Assembly (NCBI GenBank): GCA_036362985.1
Contig: JAYGXS010000009.1
Location: 15,343,998-15,407,997 of the forward strand
Source of the DNA: Ligula intestinalis
Lineage: Eukaryota; Platyhelminthes; Cestoda; Diphyllobothriidea; Diphyllobothriidae
Length of the DNA: 64,000 nucleotides
Direction of reading: 5' to 3'
The position numbers and the translations under genes were made by a program. How positions within the stretch are numbered: the stretch's first letter is position 1; every line of letters begins with the position of its first letter. Below, piece by piece: positions 34,254 through 44,941 of this stretch. The notes beneath the pieces were generated by a model. It did not search any database, was not told where the DNA came from, and saw only the letters and a list, made by a program, of their open reading frames with translations.

Positions 34254-34668
34254 AAATAAATATATTTATATTTTAGGTCCGGAGGGCCTCGTCATTGTAA
34301 ACTTAGTGCTATGGAAAAATAAATACAAAGTTGACAAATGCTGCCCTCCGCGAGCAACCACATAGGCAGCGGGAGCGTTTAGTAGTGTTAGCAGATAAAA
34401 TTCATACCCACCATCATATCTTCATTTTAAAATGGTAGTCAACACTCTCTGAAACGCATTTTGAACTAAGGAGGAAGCAGTGAAAGAAAACTTCTACCAT
34501 TAAAGTTGGAGCAGAGTTCAGCGGACCCCCACTTAAAAAGAAAACAAAACGTAGGAGAAAAAAGCTGCTTCCATAAAATTTAAGAAGTTGTTTGATAGGA
34601 TCGATTGTAGTGAAATGAGACAGGACTGTTGATGAGAACGTATGAGGGTTGGAAACGCTTCTTGTCGT
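34254..34668 (-). mobile_element. CR1-like LINE 3' untranslated region, second copy
   Basis: About 415 bp in direct orientation relative to 32024-32440, roughly 85-90% similar by eye, including the (ATAAA)-type tail and the hairpin at 34275-34289. Similarity ends near 34668 in unrelated sequence, so only the 3' end was inserted (5' truncation is usual for LINEs). Confidence 0.85.
34275..34289 (-). promoter_or_regulatory. LINE 3'-terminal hairpin
   Basis: aggtcc-gga-gggcct: the same stem as at 32043 with a c-to-t change that keeps pairing as a wobble in DNA sense. Confidence 0.55.
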
Positions 34669-34856
34669 TATAGAAATCATATAGCAGCAGTTTGTGATGA
34701 AATTAAATTTGCACATTACTTCTTCGCAAACAGCTGCAATTAGCAGAACATACCAACATACAACATATTCGACAGTTATCAATCATGCGGCACTACACAC
34801 ATCCTTTCGACATTTTCACAATAAAAGGACAAAACAACAGATTTCTGTGCGAGTCG

Positions 34857-34862
34857 TTTATT
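34857..34862 (-). terminator. Polyadenylation signal candidate (AATAAA)
   Basis: tttatt on the plus strand, about 65 bp downstream of the stop codon of the exon at 34928-35076. Confidence 0.45.
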
Positions 34863-34927
34863 ATAAAATAAGTAGACAATGTAAATGACTTCAACTAAAA
34901 ATTAATAAGTAACGCACACGTTTACAT

Positions 34928-35076
34928 GTGAGTACTCGCAACTTCGACAATCTCGCTAAGAGCTTCCATGGCGTTCTTAGTTGACCAGACCAAAGACATC
35001 AAGTCATTGCTGGTGTCAGCTGAATTTGCAGGTGCAGAAAATGTTTTTGCCGTGTTTCGCGGTGTGTTGTAGTTCC
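34928..35076 (-). CDS. Terminal exon of an unknown gene
   Basis: A 50-codon minus frame ends with TAA at 34928-34930. It is entered through a splice acceptor of good quality (cgcttttttacag) ending at 35077. Visible sequence includes NTAKTFSAPANSADTS and LVWSTKNAMEALSEIVEVA; the second part could form an amphipathic helix. A donor-like gtaagt (35102-35097) would give an intron of only 26 bp, and the phases agree (one base carried over), but the preceding exon cannot be bounded. An AATAAA signal follows. The product is not recognised. No Kelch or transposon feature is present, and the gene is probably separate from the Kelch gene upstream. Confidence 0.45.
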
Positions 35077-35289
35077 CTGTAAAAAAGCGAGATTCAACTT
35101 ACCATATTCAGAGACAAGGCATTTCGCAAAAAAAAACGATTATCCTCAGGTCTTTATATCAATGTTTATACAATAAGGCTGTCACCTTAATAATTAAACA
35201 GTTGCGGCCAGCGTGGCTAGTAGGCACCGCACTCCATCTGCCTCATAAACGTAGCAAGCTTCTGAACTTAATACCGTTCTATTTGGATG

Positions 35290-36190
35290 CTCGCACACAA
35301 TGAGTGGAGTTATACAGGGTAGTGTACTAGGGCTGCTCCTATTTTGCCTTTTTGTCAACGACGTTTCAGATTGTTTTCAGTATGGTAGACCCTTCATGCA
35401 TGCTGATGATTTAAAAGTCGCTTATCAGTATAAAACGGCAGATCGCAACATCGTGCTCGAGCTGATAAAAAAGGATCTTCAGGCCTTCGCCCATTGGTGT
35501 TGCACATGGCGCCTCACATTTCATGGCACAAATGTTCCGTTATGGTTGTTAATGACGAGCATCAACCGAAATTAAGCATTGACGGCCACGAACTGAATGT
35601 CCCAGGAGTTATCAAGGATTTGGGCATATCCTACTCTAATAGTCTCAATCTGTCAGAGCACTGTGCACTGATAGTCTCGAAAGCCTGCCGAACCACCGGA
35701 TTTATCCTTAGAAATTTTAAGACCATAAAGATTAGAACTAGCCTTATTAATATGTACATGAGACCCAGTCTTGAATACTGCTCGCCCCTATTCAGTCTTC
35801 TGCGCACTAGTGAATGGAAGAAAATAGAATCGGTGCAGCGCTTCTTCACTAGAAGAGTTTTCACTACAGAACTACGTTACTTAGCCTACCAACAAAGGTG
35901 CGAACTTATAAAGCTGGATCCCCTGTGGCTTCGTAGATTGCAGAAGGGTCTATTTTTACTGCTGAAACTTTTGAATGGCCAAACCTTTAATCCTCTCAGT
36001 ACAATAAGGCAGTTCGAACACTCTCCGTGCGCCAGTCATCGAGATGTGTTTTTATTTCTTCCAATGGCACGCACAGTTAAGTACCGGCAAATCTTTTCAG
36101 TAAACGCCATATCAATGTGGAATAAGCTGCCAAGATGTATGTAAACCCAGCAAAGCTATCCTATGTTTAAGAGGGCTGTAACTAGTTTTC
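35290..36190 (+). pseudogene. CR1-like LINE reverse transcriptase, C-terminal half
   Basis: The plus frames give SGVIQGSVLGLLLFCLFVND, then MHADDLK where YADD is expected (the Tyr is His), and after a frame change near 35500 a 217-codon frame: VIKDLGISYSNSLN, then YMRPSLEYCSPLFS, ESVQRFFTRRV and VNAISMWNKLP. This is the palm-thumb and C-terminal region of CR1/Jockey-type reverse transcriptase. The 5' half is missing and no 3' untranslated hairpin is found, so both ends are truncated. It is oriented opposite to all the other LINEs of the right half of the window. Not functional because of the frameshift and the altered box. Confidence 0.88.
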
Positions 36191-36669
36191 TACATTTAGG
36201 ACAATTTTCACGAATTTCGGGTGCTGACTCGGTGGAATCTCTCTTTTACTCTGATGGCGTTCGTGGACTTTGAACCACGCCAGGCCTCATGCTGAAGATT
36301 ATGCTGCTGCAACTGCGGCCCGCAATCGGCTAACCCTTCAGCTGATAGCGTGCAACCTTTGCCGAATACCATTGAAGGAAGACAAAGAACAGTGTGTTCT
36401 TGTGCCAACTCTCGCCGTCCCGAACTAATATCCCTTAACGATATGACACTTTTCTCCTGCTGAGGTGTCAACTCAGTTTACAACTGTACATACATTCCGT
36501 TTTTACCGTACCTTCGAAGCCAGGTTTTTTCACTTGAAACAAACTCCCTATCTTACCCAGCATTGACAAAACACAAAATGGAAATAAAACCAACACTGGC
36601 TGCAAAAGAAGGAGTTTGTTTTAGATTTTTTCCTGTCTTCAAAGTTTTGGAAGGCACCCAAGAGGTGCT
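36191..36669. other. Spacer between LINE fragment and Kelch gene
   Basis: No recognised feature. It contains the likely 3' flank of the Kelch gene (minus strand) without a clear polyadenylation signal. Confidence 0.4.
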
Positions 36670-36731
36670 CTACCAACGCTTTAAAATTGCCTGTAAACTG
36701 GCATCATAAACATATACATAAAGTGGGCTTC
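36670..36731 (-). pseudogene. Kelch gene, last exon
   Basis: After acceptor ctccag, the frame continues from the previous exon (FGLG joined to SPLYVYVYDASLQAILKRW) and ends in TAG at 36670-36672. The 57-bp intron 36732-36788 (gtgata...ctccag) fits exactly in phase. Confidence 0.7.
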
Positions 36732-36788
36732 CTGGAGATACGCAACAAAAGAATGTAGAACAAAGTGGACAGTTGGTGTCCTTATCAC

Positions 36789-37213
36789 CAAGACCAAAAA
36801 CGGCGTCCGTGGAGGGGAAAAGAGTGAACCGATGGCGGCACTCTGTCATGCCAGCCAGCTTAGTCCACTGTCCGAGCAGAAGGCTGGCATCTGGTGGCGT
36901 GAACAATGCCACAATGTTCAGTTGTTGCCAACGACCGCTCAAGTCACCAGCGACAATTATTTTGCCCCGAACGCGTGTGGCTGCTAGCCCGGATCGAGCA
37001 AATGTTATGGGGGCTGCGGGCTGCCAAAAGTCTGTGGTGCTCGCTGAGTTAACCTTCCCCTCCCAGTCTGGTTCAAGCTGACAAAACTCCACTGAGGCAA
37101 AGAACCCGGAGGAGAAATTTCCACCGCCAAAAACAAAGACCCGACTGTCACCAGGCAGACAGGCAGCAGCTGCCTCAGTTCTTGCCTCCCGCAGATTGGG
37201 CAGGTTGCACCAT
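36789..37213 (-). pseudogene. Kelch gene, main propeller exon
   Basis: Open throughout. Typical strands: WCNLPNLREARTEAAAAC, RVFVFGG, WQPAAPITFARSGLAATRV, KIIVAGD (normally a GG pair) and WTKLAGMTECRHRFTLFPS. The entry phase joins to EVYDVSED in the previous exon, giving a normal YDV..xxRW Kelch strand. Intron 37214-37320 is 107 bp with gtaaga and caacag ends. Confidence 0.8.
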
Positions 37214-37320
37214 CTGTTGGGAGCGAAGATGGGGTGAGTGGGATAAACAGCGACCGATTTATTAAAAAACAAAATGAGAAATAAATTTGCACCACAAACA
37301 TGGTGAATGCCTGTTCTTAC

Positions 37321-37545
37321 CTGTCCTCACTGACGTCATAGACTTCGCATTAGGAAAGAGCTGACAGTCCACCAAAAACGCTGAGAAGTCACTTTTCTGC
37401 GCCACCTGCCTGCAAGACTGCGACTGCATGCTCGTGGCGTCCTACTGTGAGGGATGTCCGCTCACCCCAGCCTCCCTCTCTTACCGGGAACTCTGTGACA
37501 CTCCTTGAATATTTTTCCTGCGAGGTCGGACCTCTTACCACGAAA
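37321..37545 (-). pseudogene. Kelch gene, blade exon with two in-frame stops
   Basis: The Kelch frame reads SLTVGRHEHAVAVLQAGG, then TGA, then LLSVFGGLSALS, then TAA, then CEVYDVSED and donor gtaaga. A 25-bp GT-AG segment around the TGA could be imagined as an intron, but it shifts the phase and loses the Kelch frame. The 5' edge of this exon is not fixed. Confidence 0.65.
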
Positions 37546-38381
37546 ATACTTTCTTTCTCACGGGAAAGGGAAACGCGCAAAATGCAAATGCATGATGTAC
37601 GCGAATGTGATTGAAAGGAAACTTAAACGGGAATAAGTAAAATAGTTTCGGAAGCCCTAATGAAATGAGGAGGAGCTGTCGTCGTAATTTCAAACCACCA
37701 AGTGCTATTATTAGAACAAAATCGTGGAAAATACTTCTCAGGATAGTCTGTCGGTGATAATTGCGACTGATTTCCCCAGATTATTGAGATAACAAAAACG
37801 CACGGAAAATGGGCAACGTAAATATTGGGGGCGCTAATGATGATAGAAGTTTCTCTGATAGTTCTCTTGGTTTAAAGGCTTCCTTTGCAAGCCAGTAGGA
37901 GTTATGCTTGTATTTTTTTAGGTCTATTTTGTTATTTCAAAAACTTTTTACGTACGTTAAAGTTCGATTCAATAATTGTTAGTGGCCTTAATGTTTTTCC
38001 TTCAGTGAAGTAATCATGCATTAGACACATTAACTGGTCATCAATCGAGCCTTAAACCATTTACTACGATTTCAAACAGACAATTATGCTAGGAGACTTA
38101 TGCCAGTGGGTGGCCCTACGATGCATCTCTACCAGAACCGACTGGAGCCCTGGGCATTATATGATAGAAGTTGTGCTGAAAGATAGTACTTTTACAAGTA
38201 GGCAAATGAACATAAACTCAAAGTATCACATTTAATACACAAAAAGAGATCCTGTGATAAGGGTGCGTAATTGCTAGACAACTCACCGCCCACGACACTG
38301 TATGTGGCAAAGACGCGCATCTCAATGCCAAAAACGCGTTCTGTCTTTTGCTGGTGCGGATTAAAACGCAGAACCGACTAC

Positions 38382-38651
38382 CTGTCCTGATCATTTTTGT
38401 CCCTTCCGATGAGGAATAATACCTCAGGTGCTGGTGGTGATTGACTGGCGGCGGCAGGAGCCTTCTGACTACTACATCTTCCTCCTCCTCTTCTACTTCC
38501 TCTTCTGATTCTGTGACGACGCCTCACTTTGTTTGCCGGACTGCAGGCAAGCACGTCAGCTTGCCTCTGACGTGTCCTCATATTGAAGGGACAGGACGGC
38601 TTGTTCTTATCCGCAGCGCCAATCCAATTCGTAATCTGGAACATAAGCAGA
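38382..38651 (-). pseudogene. Kelch gene, linker exon
   Basis: Entered from the BACK exon through a 42-bp intron (38652-38693) in perfect phase. It encodes a low-complexity basic, Gly/Arg/Pro-rich linker and ends in PEVLFLIG, the first Kelch strand (normally IGG). Donor gtagtc at 38381. The phase to the next recognisable piece (FGIEMRVFATYSVVG, about 38340-38287) does not match. Confidence 0.65.
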
Positions 38652-38693
38652 CTTCCGTATAAAAGTAACAAGGACAAAACTCCTACTACTTAC

Positions 38694-39053
38694 CGACTTT
38701 CGGGACTTTTCTGCAAAGTTGGATAAATCTCGACTAGGCGATCGCCGCATTCGGAGGTTGTCTGGTGCCACTGGACCTCCCTCAGCATAGCTGGAGCGTT
38801 ACATTGAGCTTCTCCTCATCAGTTTTGTCGTCCTCACCCACCCAACGTGAGATGGCTGCAATAACTAGTTCTTCCGATTCCACTGGCAAGGCAGCACTTC
38901 CAAGCAAGCCGAGAACCGTGTCGGCGGGCAGGCGAACAAACAGATTGGTAGTCACTAATTCTTCAAAGCATTGCCTCATTAGATGCGTGCACTTCTCCGT
39001 CAGCACATCGATGCTCAAGGACTTGGTGAAATCCCATAAGGCCGACAAGTTTT
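38694..39053 (-). pseudogene. Kelch gene, BACK-domain exon
   Basis: LSALWDFTKSLSIDVL, CFEELVTTNLFVRLPAD and ELVIAAISRWVGEDD are clear BACK helices. The frame then breaks near 38788: TLQ, stop, while the next frame gives MLREVQWHQTTSECGDRL and ends at donor gtaagt (38693). One missing base would restore it. Confidence 0.8.
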
Positions 39054-39108
39054 CTAAATAAACTCTTTAGAGCCGACAGCTTGACACGAATAACCGGCAA
39101 ACGCTTAC

Positions 39109-39259
39109 CTGTTGCCCATGAACGTCGCTTCCCAGTCCTCGAGGACTGGGAGCCTCATCATTCGTGCTATCGCGATCATGCCTCGCACATTTCTTTGGGT
39201 CAATTCTACCTGACCAGTGTAAATATAATTGATGAACACACGTGCGACGCTACAGAAGG
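39109..39259 (-). pseudogene. Kelch gene, second BTB exon
   Basis: AFCSVARVFINYIYTGQVEL continues as TQRNVRGMIAIARMMRLP, the C-terminal half of a BTB fold (YTG and the following helix). The acceptor phase matches the donor of exon 39422-39596 across a 162-bp intron. The exit phase is one base off relative to the BACK exon. Confidence 0.8.
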
Positions 39260-39421
39260 CTTAATTAAGAGCGAAATGGTGGTGAATTTTACCTCAGAGA
39301 CACAGTCGGCCATCTTAGGACCGAATTCTTATTCCTGAGAGGGCTATTGAGAGTCACCCGAAACGAAGGGATGCGAGCTGCTAGGATTATTCGGTGGACA
39401 GGTAGCAGCGCTGTCCTTTAC

Positions 39422-39596
39422 CTAACGCACAAATGTTTGCGTAAGGAGGAGTAACAGCAAGGCGAATTTCGTTTTGTGCTGGACAGCTTCGACCCAGAGG
39501 ATATTCGTCCTGAAAGCTTTCTGATTGGGGTAGCGCCATCTCAACAAATGCCTCCAAGCAGGATAACCATCAGTGCGCAACGAATGCTGCTCTATC
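39422..39596 (-). pseudogene. Kelch gene, first visible BTB exon with nonsense codon
   Basis: DRAAFVAH, TGA, WLSCLEAFVEMALPQSESF, with a final EIRL strand. BTB domains have AHR at this place, and CGA to TGA is a single transition. Acceptor tggacag ends at 39597; donor gtaaag starts at 39421. The 5' end of the gene (start codon) was not found upstream. Confidence 0.7.
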
Positions 39597-39604
39597 CTGT
39601 CCAC

Positions 39605-41124
39605 TCACAAGCATGCACGCAACGACGACCTACAGGATCCAAATTACTAATAACAGCACATGGGGCATTCTACTGCCCAAAAAGCAGTCGATATAGCACG
39701 TATGTACTGCAATCACGACATGCCGAGATAGCGCACGGCATACGCCCATTGGCTAATCAATTTTACCTACCTCTGATCCTATTGGCCTGCGTGATAATTG
39801 TAGCTCTCGCGCGAGCGCACAAAAGGCGTCATTCTAATTTGCTCTACCGGCGGAGACGATTGCGCATGACTGCACCCTCTAACTGCCACTCGAAAATTTC
39901 TTATAAAGTTATGTTACTGAGTAAATTTCTGCGGCCTTTACGTTATATTTTGCATGTGTATTGCTGCATTATGTCTAGGCAGGTCTGCAGGAGAACAATT
40001 ATGATATAAGTCATACGAGAAGTGGCCGAAATATTGCGCGAAGTTACTGAGAAATTGAAACTTTGCAGTTCTAAACGCGGCAAATTCGATGAGGAGAACC
40101 ATGGGCTATAGTGGACATAGCAGCCGAGATGAGGGATTCAACAGGGATCCGCGAGTTTTCATTGATTAAGGTTGAGTTGGTTAGAACCACTTCTCGCTGT
40201 CATTAGCTCAAACTACGCCCAGGTAAAGTAAGGATCGATGGACGCAGGTTTTTCTCTAGTAGCAGAGTGGTTGCAGCCTGAAACGGCGTTGTTTCTGCAC
40301 CTCAGTCAGTCAGTAGCAGTCAGCATATTTGGAGTAAATGACCGGAGCCCTTAAAAATTTATTGACACGGTACAGGAATACACCAATTTTTAGTGAATTA
40401 TGCAAAAATTTTACAAATCGCTTTTGTTGTGTAAAAGTGCATAAAATATATTGGAAACATGAATTGTTGAGAATGTGAGGCGTTTGCGGAATGGCAGCGT
40501 ACAAAATGTTCGCTGTATACCTAGGATGACATATTTATCTGGTGATCTTCAGTGTAAATAAAAACTATATCGAACTCTAACGAGTAGTATGTTTGTTTTA
40601 GTGCTGTTTGTAGTGTTCATCGCAATTTACATTAGGTGGCTTTTGGGCTTTCACAGATAAGGACGTTCACAGTGGGTGAATGCACAACAGACACTAGCAA
40701 GGAGTTCCACTGTCAAATGACCCTTTAAGAGAAGAAGGATGAACGTTGGTTTGTTCGGCTTAGTTCCTTCTTCAGCTGGCAGTCATTTCTTCTGACACTC
40801 CTACTCCGGGCCATTTGAAAGAGATCCTCCCACTTGACATTCAGACCAGTTCCCCTTAGTCACTGAAAAGTTGATATAAGGTGCCCTCTGTCTTGTCTAT
40901 AATAGAGGGAAAAGAGATTTAAAGCAGTCAAACGCTGTTCATATGTGGACTGCTTAAGTTGGTAGAACGTCGTTGAACACCTTCGAAAATCCCCATGTCT
41001 TTCTGAAGCCAGGGCCGCCAAGCCTGTATCGCATATTCCAGATGCGGCCGCACGAACGTTCAATATATTTTTCCGAATAAATCAGTATTCAGGTTAACGA
41101 ACGTCGGGGTCACGAGTTATAATA
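39605..41124. other. Stretch without recognised feature
   Basis: A 177-codon plus-strand frame (39476-40009) partly overlaps the Kelch BTB exon in antisense and has no known domain, so it is taken as chance. No repeats recognised. Confidence 0.45.
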
Positions 41125-41250
41125 GTTATGGCTAAGACGGTTAACCTTAACACCTACAATCTTCCGGACCCTGCTTGCTTAGGAGATTGGATAAGTCTTG
41201 GGAAGGCAGAGTAGACGGAACATAATATTGTTTACAGAATTAAAGGAAAG
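41125..41250. repeat. Dispersed repeat family B, copy 2
   Basis: ggctaagacggttaacc, cctacaatcttcc.g and ttgcttaggaga match 59077-59145 closely. Further right, gtcatcccggatggcagccg (41360) recalls the leader of the RTE-like LINE, but the match is short. Confidence 0.65.
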
Positions 41251-41578
41251 TCACAAATTGGTCTGGCAAGGCGTCCGACCGTGAGGCCAGTGGGAGAGGC
41301 CGGCGTCACCGCGACCGCGACGCGCGAGGCGCAATTCCAAGTGTCCTCTGACCGCAGTCATCCCGGATGGCAGCCGAATATTGCCTCTTCTCGGTAGCCT
41401 GGTGGTGATTGGTTGCACAGCGCAAGGTTGGCAAAACGAGACTAGGTGTGTTCGTAAGTGGCTCAGACCATTGAGCGAGAACGGGCAGGGGGTACCGGCA
41501 AGTAGCGCCTGACCGCAGGCGGCATTATGTGCGCAGGCCATAGGTGCCATTCGTCAGATCTTGAGTTCCAAGTGACTG

Positions 41579-42440
41579 CTAGGGCCTTCGTATGGCGCCC
41601 ATGACCCATATTGCTCTCGCTGCGGCTTTGGAGCGCTGTGCGGTGACAACTAGGTCGTCTTTAATAAGAACGCCCAGGTCTCTTTGCACTCTTACGGTTT
41701 CGAGTGGTAAGCCTCCCAAGATATAATGTCGCGAGAGTGCAGTTCTGCGTCGTCTTGCTGATAGCATGTGCATTACTCCACATTTTTTGGAGTTGAAGTT
41801 CATACACCAACTGTTGCTCAAAAGGCGCAGTCGGTCTATATCCTCTTGTAGTATTTGGAAGTCCCTTTCGTCTTGTATCTTCCTCCATAATTTGAGATCA
41901 TCAGCAAAGAGTTATATGTCAGATTTAATTTCTCGCACGATGTCATTTACGTAGATGATAAAAAGGAGCGGCCCAAGAACGGACCCTTGTGGAACTCTAC
42001 ATGTGACAAGTGCCCGCTTTGATCAGTAGCCACCTGCAGTAACTTTCGGACTACCATCTCCAAGGAAGTCTTCAATCCAGTTCGGGAGATTCCTGTTATC
42101 CCAAAGTTGGTCAGATTTCAGATGAGGCGCTGACGTGGAATGCGATCGAACGCCTTGGTGAAGTCAAAGTAAATAACATCAAATGGATGTCCTTCATCCA
42201 TGTTTTTTGTCCAGTGCTCTAGTGTTGTGATAATGTTTGTAAGACAAGACCTCTTCTCATGGAAACCATGCTGGACTAAGCTGATTTGGCGGCAAAATGT
42301 ATTGAGCGATAACATCGATTTTTAATTAGCCTTTCCATCAGCTTATAACATATGCACGTAAAACTGACCGGTCGGTAGTTGGTGGGATAGAGTCATGGTC
42401 CTCCCGTATGGATGGGCACGACTTTTGCCACCTTTCATGT
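41579..42440 (-). pseudogene. LINE reverse transcriptase remnant (CR1/Jockey-like)
   Basis: Minus order: FTCICYKLMERLIK (near 42390), QHGFHEKRSCLTNIITTLEH and VIYFDFTKAFDRIPRQRL (42315-42118), a CRVPQGSVLGPLLFIIYVND block (about 42005-41940), LFADDLKLW (about 41905) and FNSKKCGVMHM with VQRDLGVLIKDDL (41821-41579). The FADD box is preserved, but stops and frame changes interrupt the series. It differs in sequence from the LINEs at 43.5-48.9 kb. Confidence 0.85.
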
Positions 42441-42499
42441 TTCATGTAGATTACCAGCTTCAGGCGATTTTGGAAAGAATATACAGAGTGTTTCCGCTA

Positions 42500-43080
42500 A
42501 TTCAAAAACTGTGAATGCCAGCGTACAACATTAATTTGCAGCTGTAGCCGCCTTACAACATTGGGTAGAATGCTTGAGGTAGTCTGTCTTCCAGATGATG
42601 AGATCTTTCTGTATTTGTGCTTCTTGGAATGGAATTTCGTTTAAATAGTAGTAGCGTGCATCAGTGACCAGATTTCGTTTCCTAGACGCAGCAGAGTGCG
42701 CCAGTTCAGATGGAAGGACAAGAGCCATCTATATGACCAATCGTTTATTCAACATAGATTTGCATGGACGTTATCTTCATCGGCAGTATTCTTGATGATC
42801 TTCCATATTTTTACATCATCTTCACACATGGCATACTCGCGGTCTAATTCCTGTACACAATCATTAACGAACAAGAGAGAGGGTCGGTCCGAGTACTGAA
42901 CCTTCAGAAATTCCGCCCTCGATGACTGTCGGCCTTGATTGTTATCGGCCTACACACAGTTTGGGAACGACCAGTGAGGACAGCCTCAATCCACGTAAGA
43001 AGTTTGCCTCCGATGCCCACCAGTATCAACTTGTGCAGGAGTGCAGGTTGGTGCAACTAAAACAGAACTAGCTCGACTGC
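42500..43080 (-). pseudogene. Second, more decayed LINE reverse transcriptase remnant
   Basis: Minus order: WIEAVLTGRSQTVCR (about 43005-42950), FVNDCVQELDREYAM (about 42880-42830) with CEDDVKIW in place of the usual ADD box, and IQKDLIIWKTDYLKH (42640-42560). Same order as the copy at 41579-42440, hence a tandem or nested older insertion. Confidence 0.7.
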
Positions 43081-43547
43081 CATTCTCCCAGCAAAGTAGT
43101 TACCGAATTTCTGGTGAAATTGCCCACAACGTTGATTCTGCGTTTTGCCGCTAGATGTCCATTAAAACTGAATTCTTAAACACATGATATCATCAGCATT
43201 CTGCGGGCGTTAATTATTTCATAGACGAAAATAAATTCATACTCAACGACTACTTTTCTAAAAGGACAAATCTCTGGTGCATATAAAACACTCTGAATAT
43301 ATTTTCACTCAATATTGCAGTATATCCGGCTTCACACATAGAGCACCAATATTTCCATTGTCATTACTGAACCTCAGTAACCTACCTCTTTCGATATTGT
43401 CACCTGGGCCGTACGAATATAGATTTTGATTTATTTTACTGACAGTGAACCAAGTATCAGTAGTTTTGGCGTTCGACCACACTTCATGTCAGCTGATTCA
43501 CGCTTTCCCACCTGGCAGGATACGTTGTTAATTTAGAATTCAGAATC
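43081..43547. other. Stretch without recognised feature
   Basis: AT-rich spacer up to the 3' tail of the next LINE. Confidence 0.45.
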
Positions 43548-43565
43548 TAGAATTTATATTTGTTA

Positions 43566-43580
43566 GCGCCGGTACGGCAC
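43566..43580 (-). promoter_or_regulatory. LINE 3'-terminal hairpin
   Basis: gcgccg-gta-cggcac. In LINE sense GTGCCG-TAC-CGGCGC: six pairs including one U-G. Different bases from 32043, same shape and same position. Confidence 0.6.
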
Positions 43581-43883
43581 TATTCATACAAAATCAGTTT
43601 TGAAAAAATTAAAAATTCAAAAAAGAATTTGACAATGTGTGCAAATATACGTAGAAAGTCGTAATAATATCAGCAGAAATTGTCCTTTTGCGGCAATATT
43701 TAGCAATTTTTGCAGTTAATAGTGAACTTAAAAGCAAAATGTATGGCAGTTAAAAACACTCTTACAGTGAAAATGGAGGCAGAGTTTAATGGGCCTCTAG
43801 TTTCAAAAAGTGTGTAAGAGAAAAAATAACTGCATAGGAAGATAAGACATAGTAATAGAGTAGAAATAGGTGTGGGAAGTCTG

Positions 43884-43909
43884 ATCAGTCAGTCAGTCAG
43901 TCAGTCAGT
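43884..43909. repeat. (AGTC)n microsatellite
   Basis: About six units within the untranslated region of LINE A. Confidence 0.9.
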
Positions 43910-44045
43910 GCATTTGAGGGAAAAATATGCTTGCGCCTTTGAACTTCCAATTTATCACATCAAAATCTCAAGAGTTATAAACCATGTTAACAAGTTTTCA
44001 GTCAGGAAAATATAGACCGGCACATGGTGCAGTGGTGTTTATAGG

Positions 44046-44856
44046 CTAATTTGTCACAAAGTTTCCGTTGTGCTGCAGCATGTGTATATCAAGTCGTTTT
44101 TTGAATGTCTCCACAGATTGGGATATAAAAATCGTCCCGAGAAGGTTATTCCACGGGTCCACTACCCGATCAGAGAAAAAATACTTCCTCACGTCCAATC
44201 GCGCTTGGGGTACATACAGTTTGAAGGGATATCCCCGGAGATTAGTTGTAGTGGCAAGTTGGAAGAAATCGTCACACATGAGAGCGCAGTTCAAGCCAGG
44301 CACTGATATAAGAACACTCAGTCATTGAGTCACCTTGAAAAATAACATGTTGTGGCAGCCTTTCAGGCCCAAAGCTCATGTATCGGCACTTAGAAGGTGA
44401 GAACTCCATCTGCCATGTTGAGCTCCACGTCGAAAGAGCGTGCAGATCAGAATGAAATTGCTCTAGGCATTTCGCGGCCGTAGAGATAGAGAAGGATTAA
44501 ACACACTTAAGATCATCCGCATAAATATAAGATTGAGAGTGTTTAACACTCACTGAAATATCATTTATGCAAAGCAAGAACAGCAGAATACCTAGCACGG
44601 TACCTTAAAGAACAGCACTCAAAATTGTGGTATCAGTAGACTATGAGGATCCGACTAAGACCTTTTGTTTCCAATTTGAAAGATAAGATCTGGTAAAGTC
44701 AGCAAGAGGATTACGAAATCCTATAGCCTCTAGTTTGGCTAGGAGCCTCCTGTGAGGAACTTTATCAAATGCTTTACTAAGATCAAAATAAAAAGCTACC
44801 ATAGATAAATGATCACTAAGAAGAGAAGTAAGTAGGTTAGAAAAGATATGTGGCAT
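44046..44856 (-). pseudogene. LINE A reverse transcriptase and C-terminus
   Basis: 44856-44641 reads FYFDLSKAFDKVPHRRLLAK with ADFTRSYLSNWKQKV. At 44523-44512 YADD (IYADDLKC) is intact but is followed three codons later by TAA. 44303-44046 is the C-terminal YPFKLYVPQARLDVRKYFF and WNNLLGTIFISQS segment. The middle (thumb) is deleted between about 44310 and 44390. Confidence 0.88.
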
Positions 44857-44941
44857 GTTTTACAAGATCGGTCCGGTAAAAAGCCATGCTGTGAGGAGCT
44901 GAGAATGTTTGGAATTTGGAATTTGAAATTTATATTTTTCA

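Larger units (their letters stand above)
36670..39596 (-). pseudogene. BTB-BACK-Kelch (KLHL-type) gene, decayed, introns retained
   Basis: Exons in minus order: 39596-39422 and 39259-39109 (BTB), 39053-38694 (BACK), 38651-38382 (linker and first Kelch strand), about 38340-38287, about 37545-37321, 37213-36789 and 36731-36670 (Kelch blades, TAG stop). Most junctions have GT-AG sites and small introns (42-162 bp). Proteins of this type are substrate adaptors of Cullin-3 ubiquitin ligases: BTB binds the cullin and the propeller binds the target. Damage: TGA at 39570-39572 replaces the Arg of the AHR motif; one base too many at the start of the BACK exon (A run at 39050-39053); a frameshift near 38788; a phase mismatch after 38382; TGA and TAA in the blade exon 37545-37321. 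Retained introns rule out a processed copy. Either a duplicated pseudogene or a region with several sequencing errors. Confidence 0.82.
43548..44915 (-). mobile_element. CR1-like LINE A, 5'-truncated
   Basis: 3' tail and hairpin at 43548-43580, untranslated region to about 43870 (homologous to 44928-45245), C-terminal coding part 44303-44046 and reverse transcriptase 44856-44380. It stops at 44915, where the 3' end of LINE B begins. Confidence 0.88.

Noticed and set aside
37381..37420. A 25-bp GT-AG intron that would remove the TGA in the Kelch blade exon
   Set aside because: Removing it shifts the phase and destroys the YDVSEDRW Kelch strand downstream, and the TAA remains in the Kelch frame.
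38810..38820. TCATCAG (reverse of CTGATGA) in the Kelch locus
   Set aside because: It lies in the BACK-domain coding exon and no GAAA core with stems follows.
39476..40009. A 177-codon plus-strand open frame
   Set aside because: Overlaps the antisense of the Kelch BTB exon and has no domain, splice support or sensible composition.
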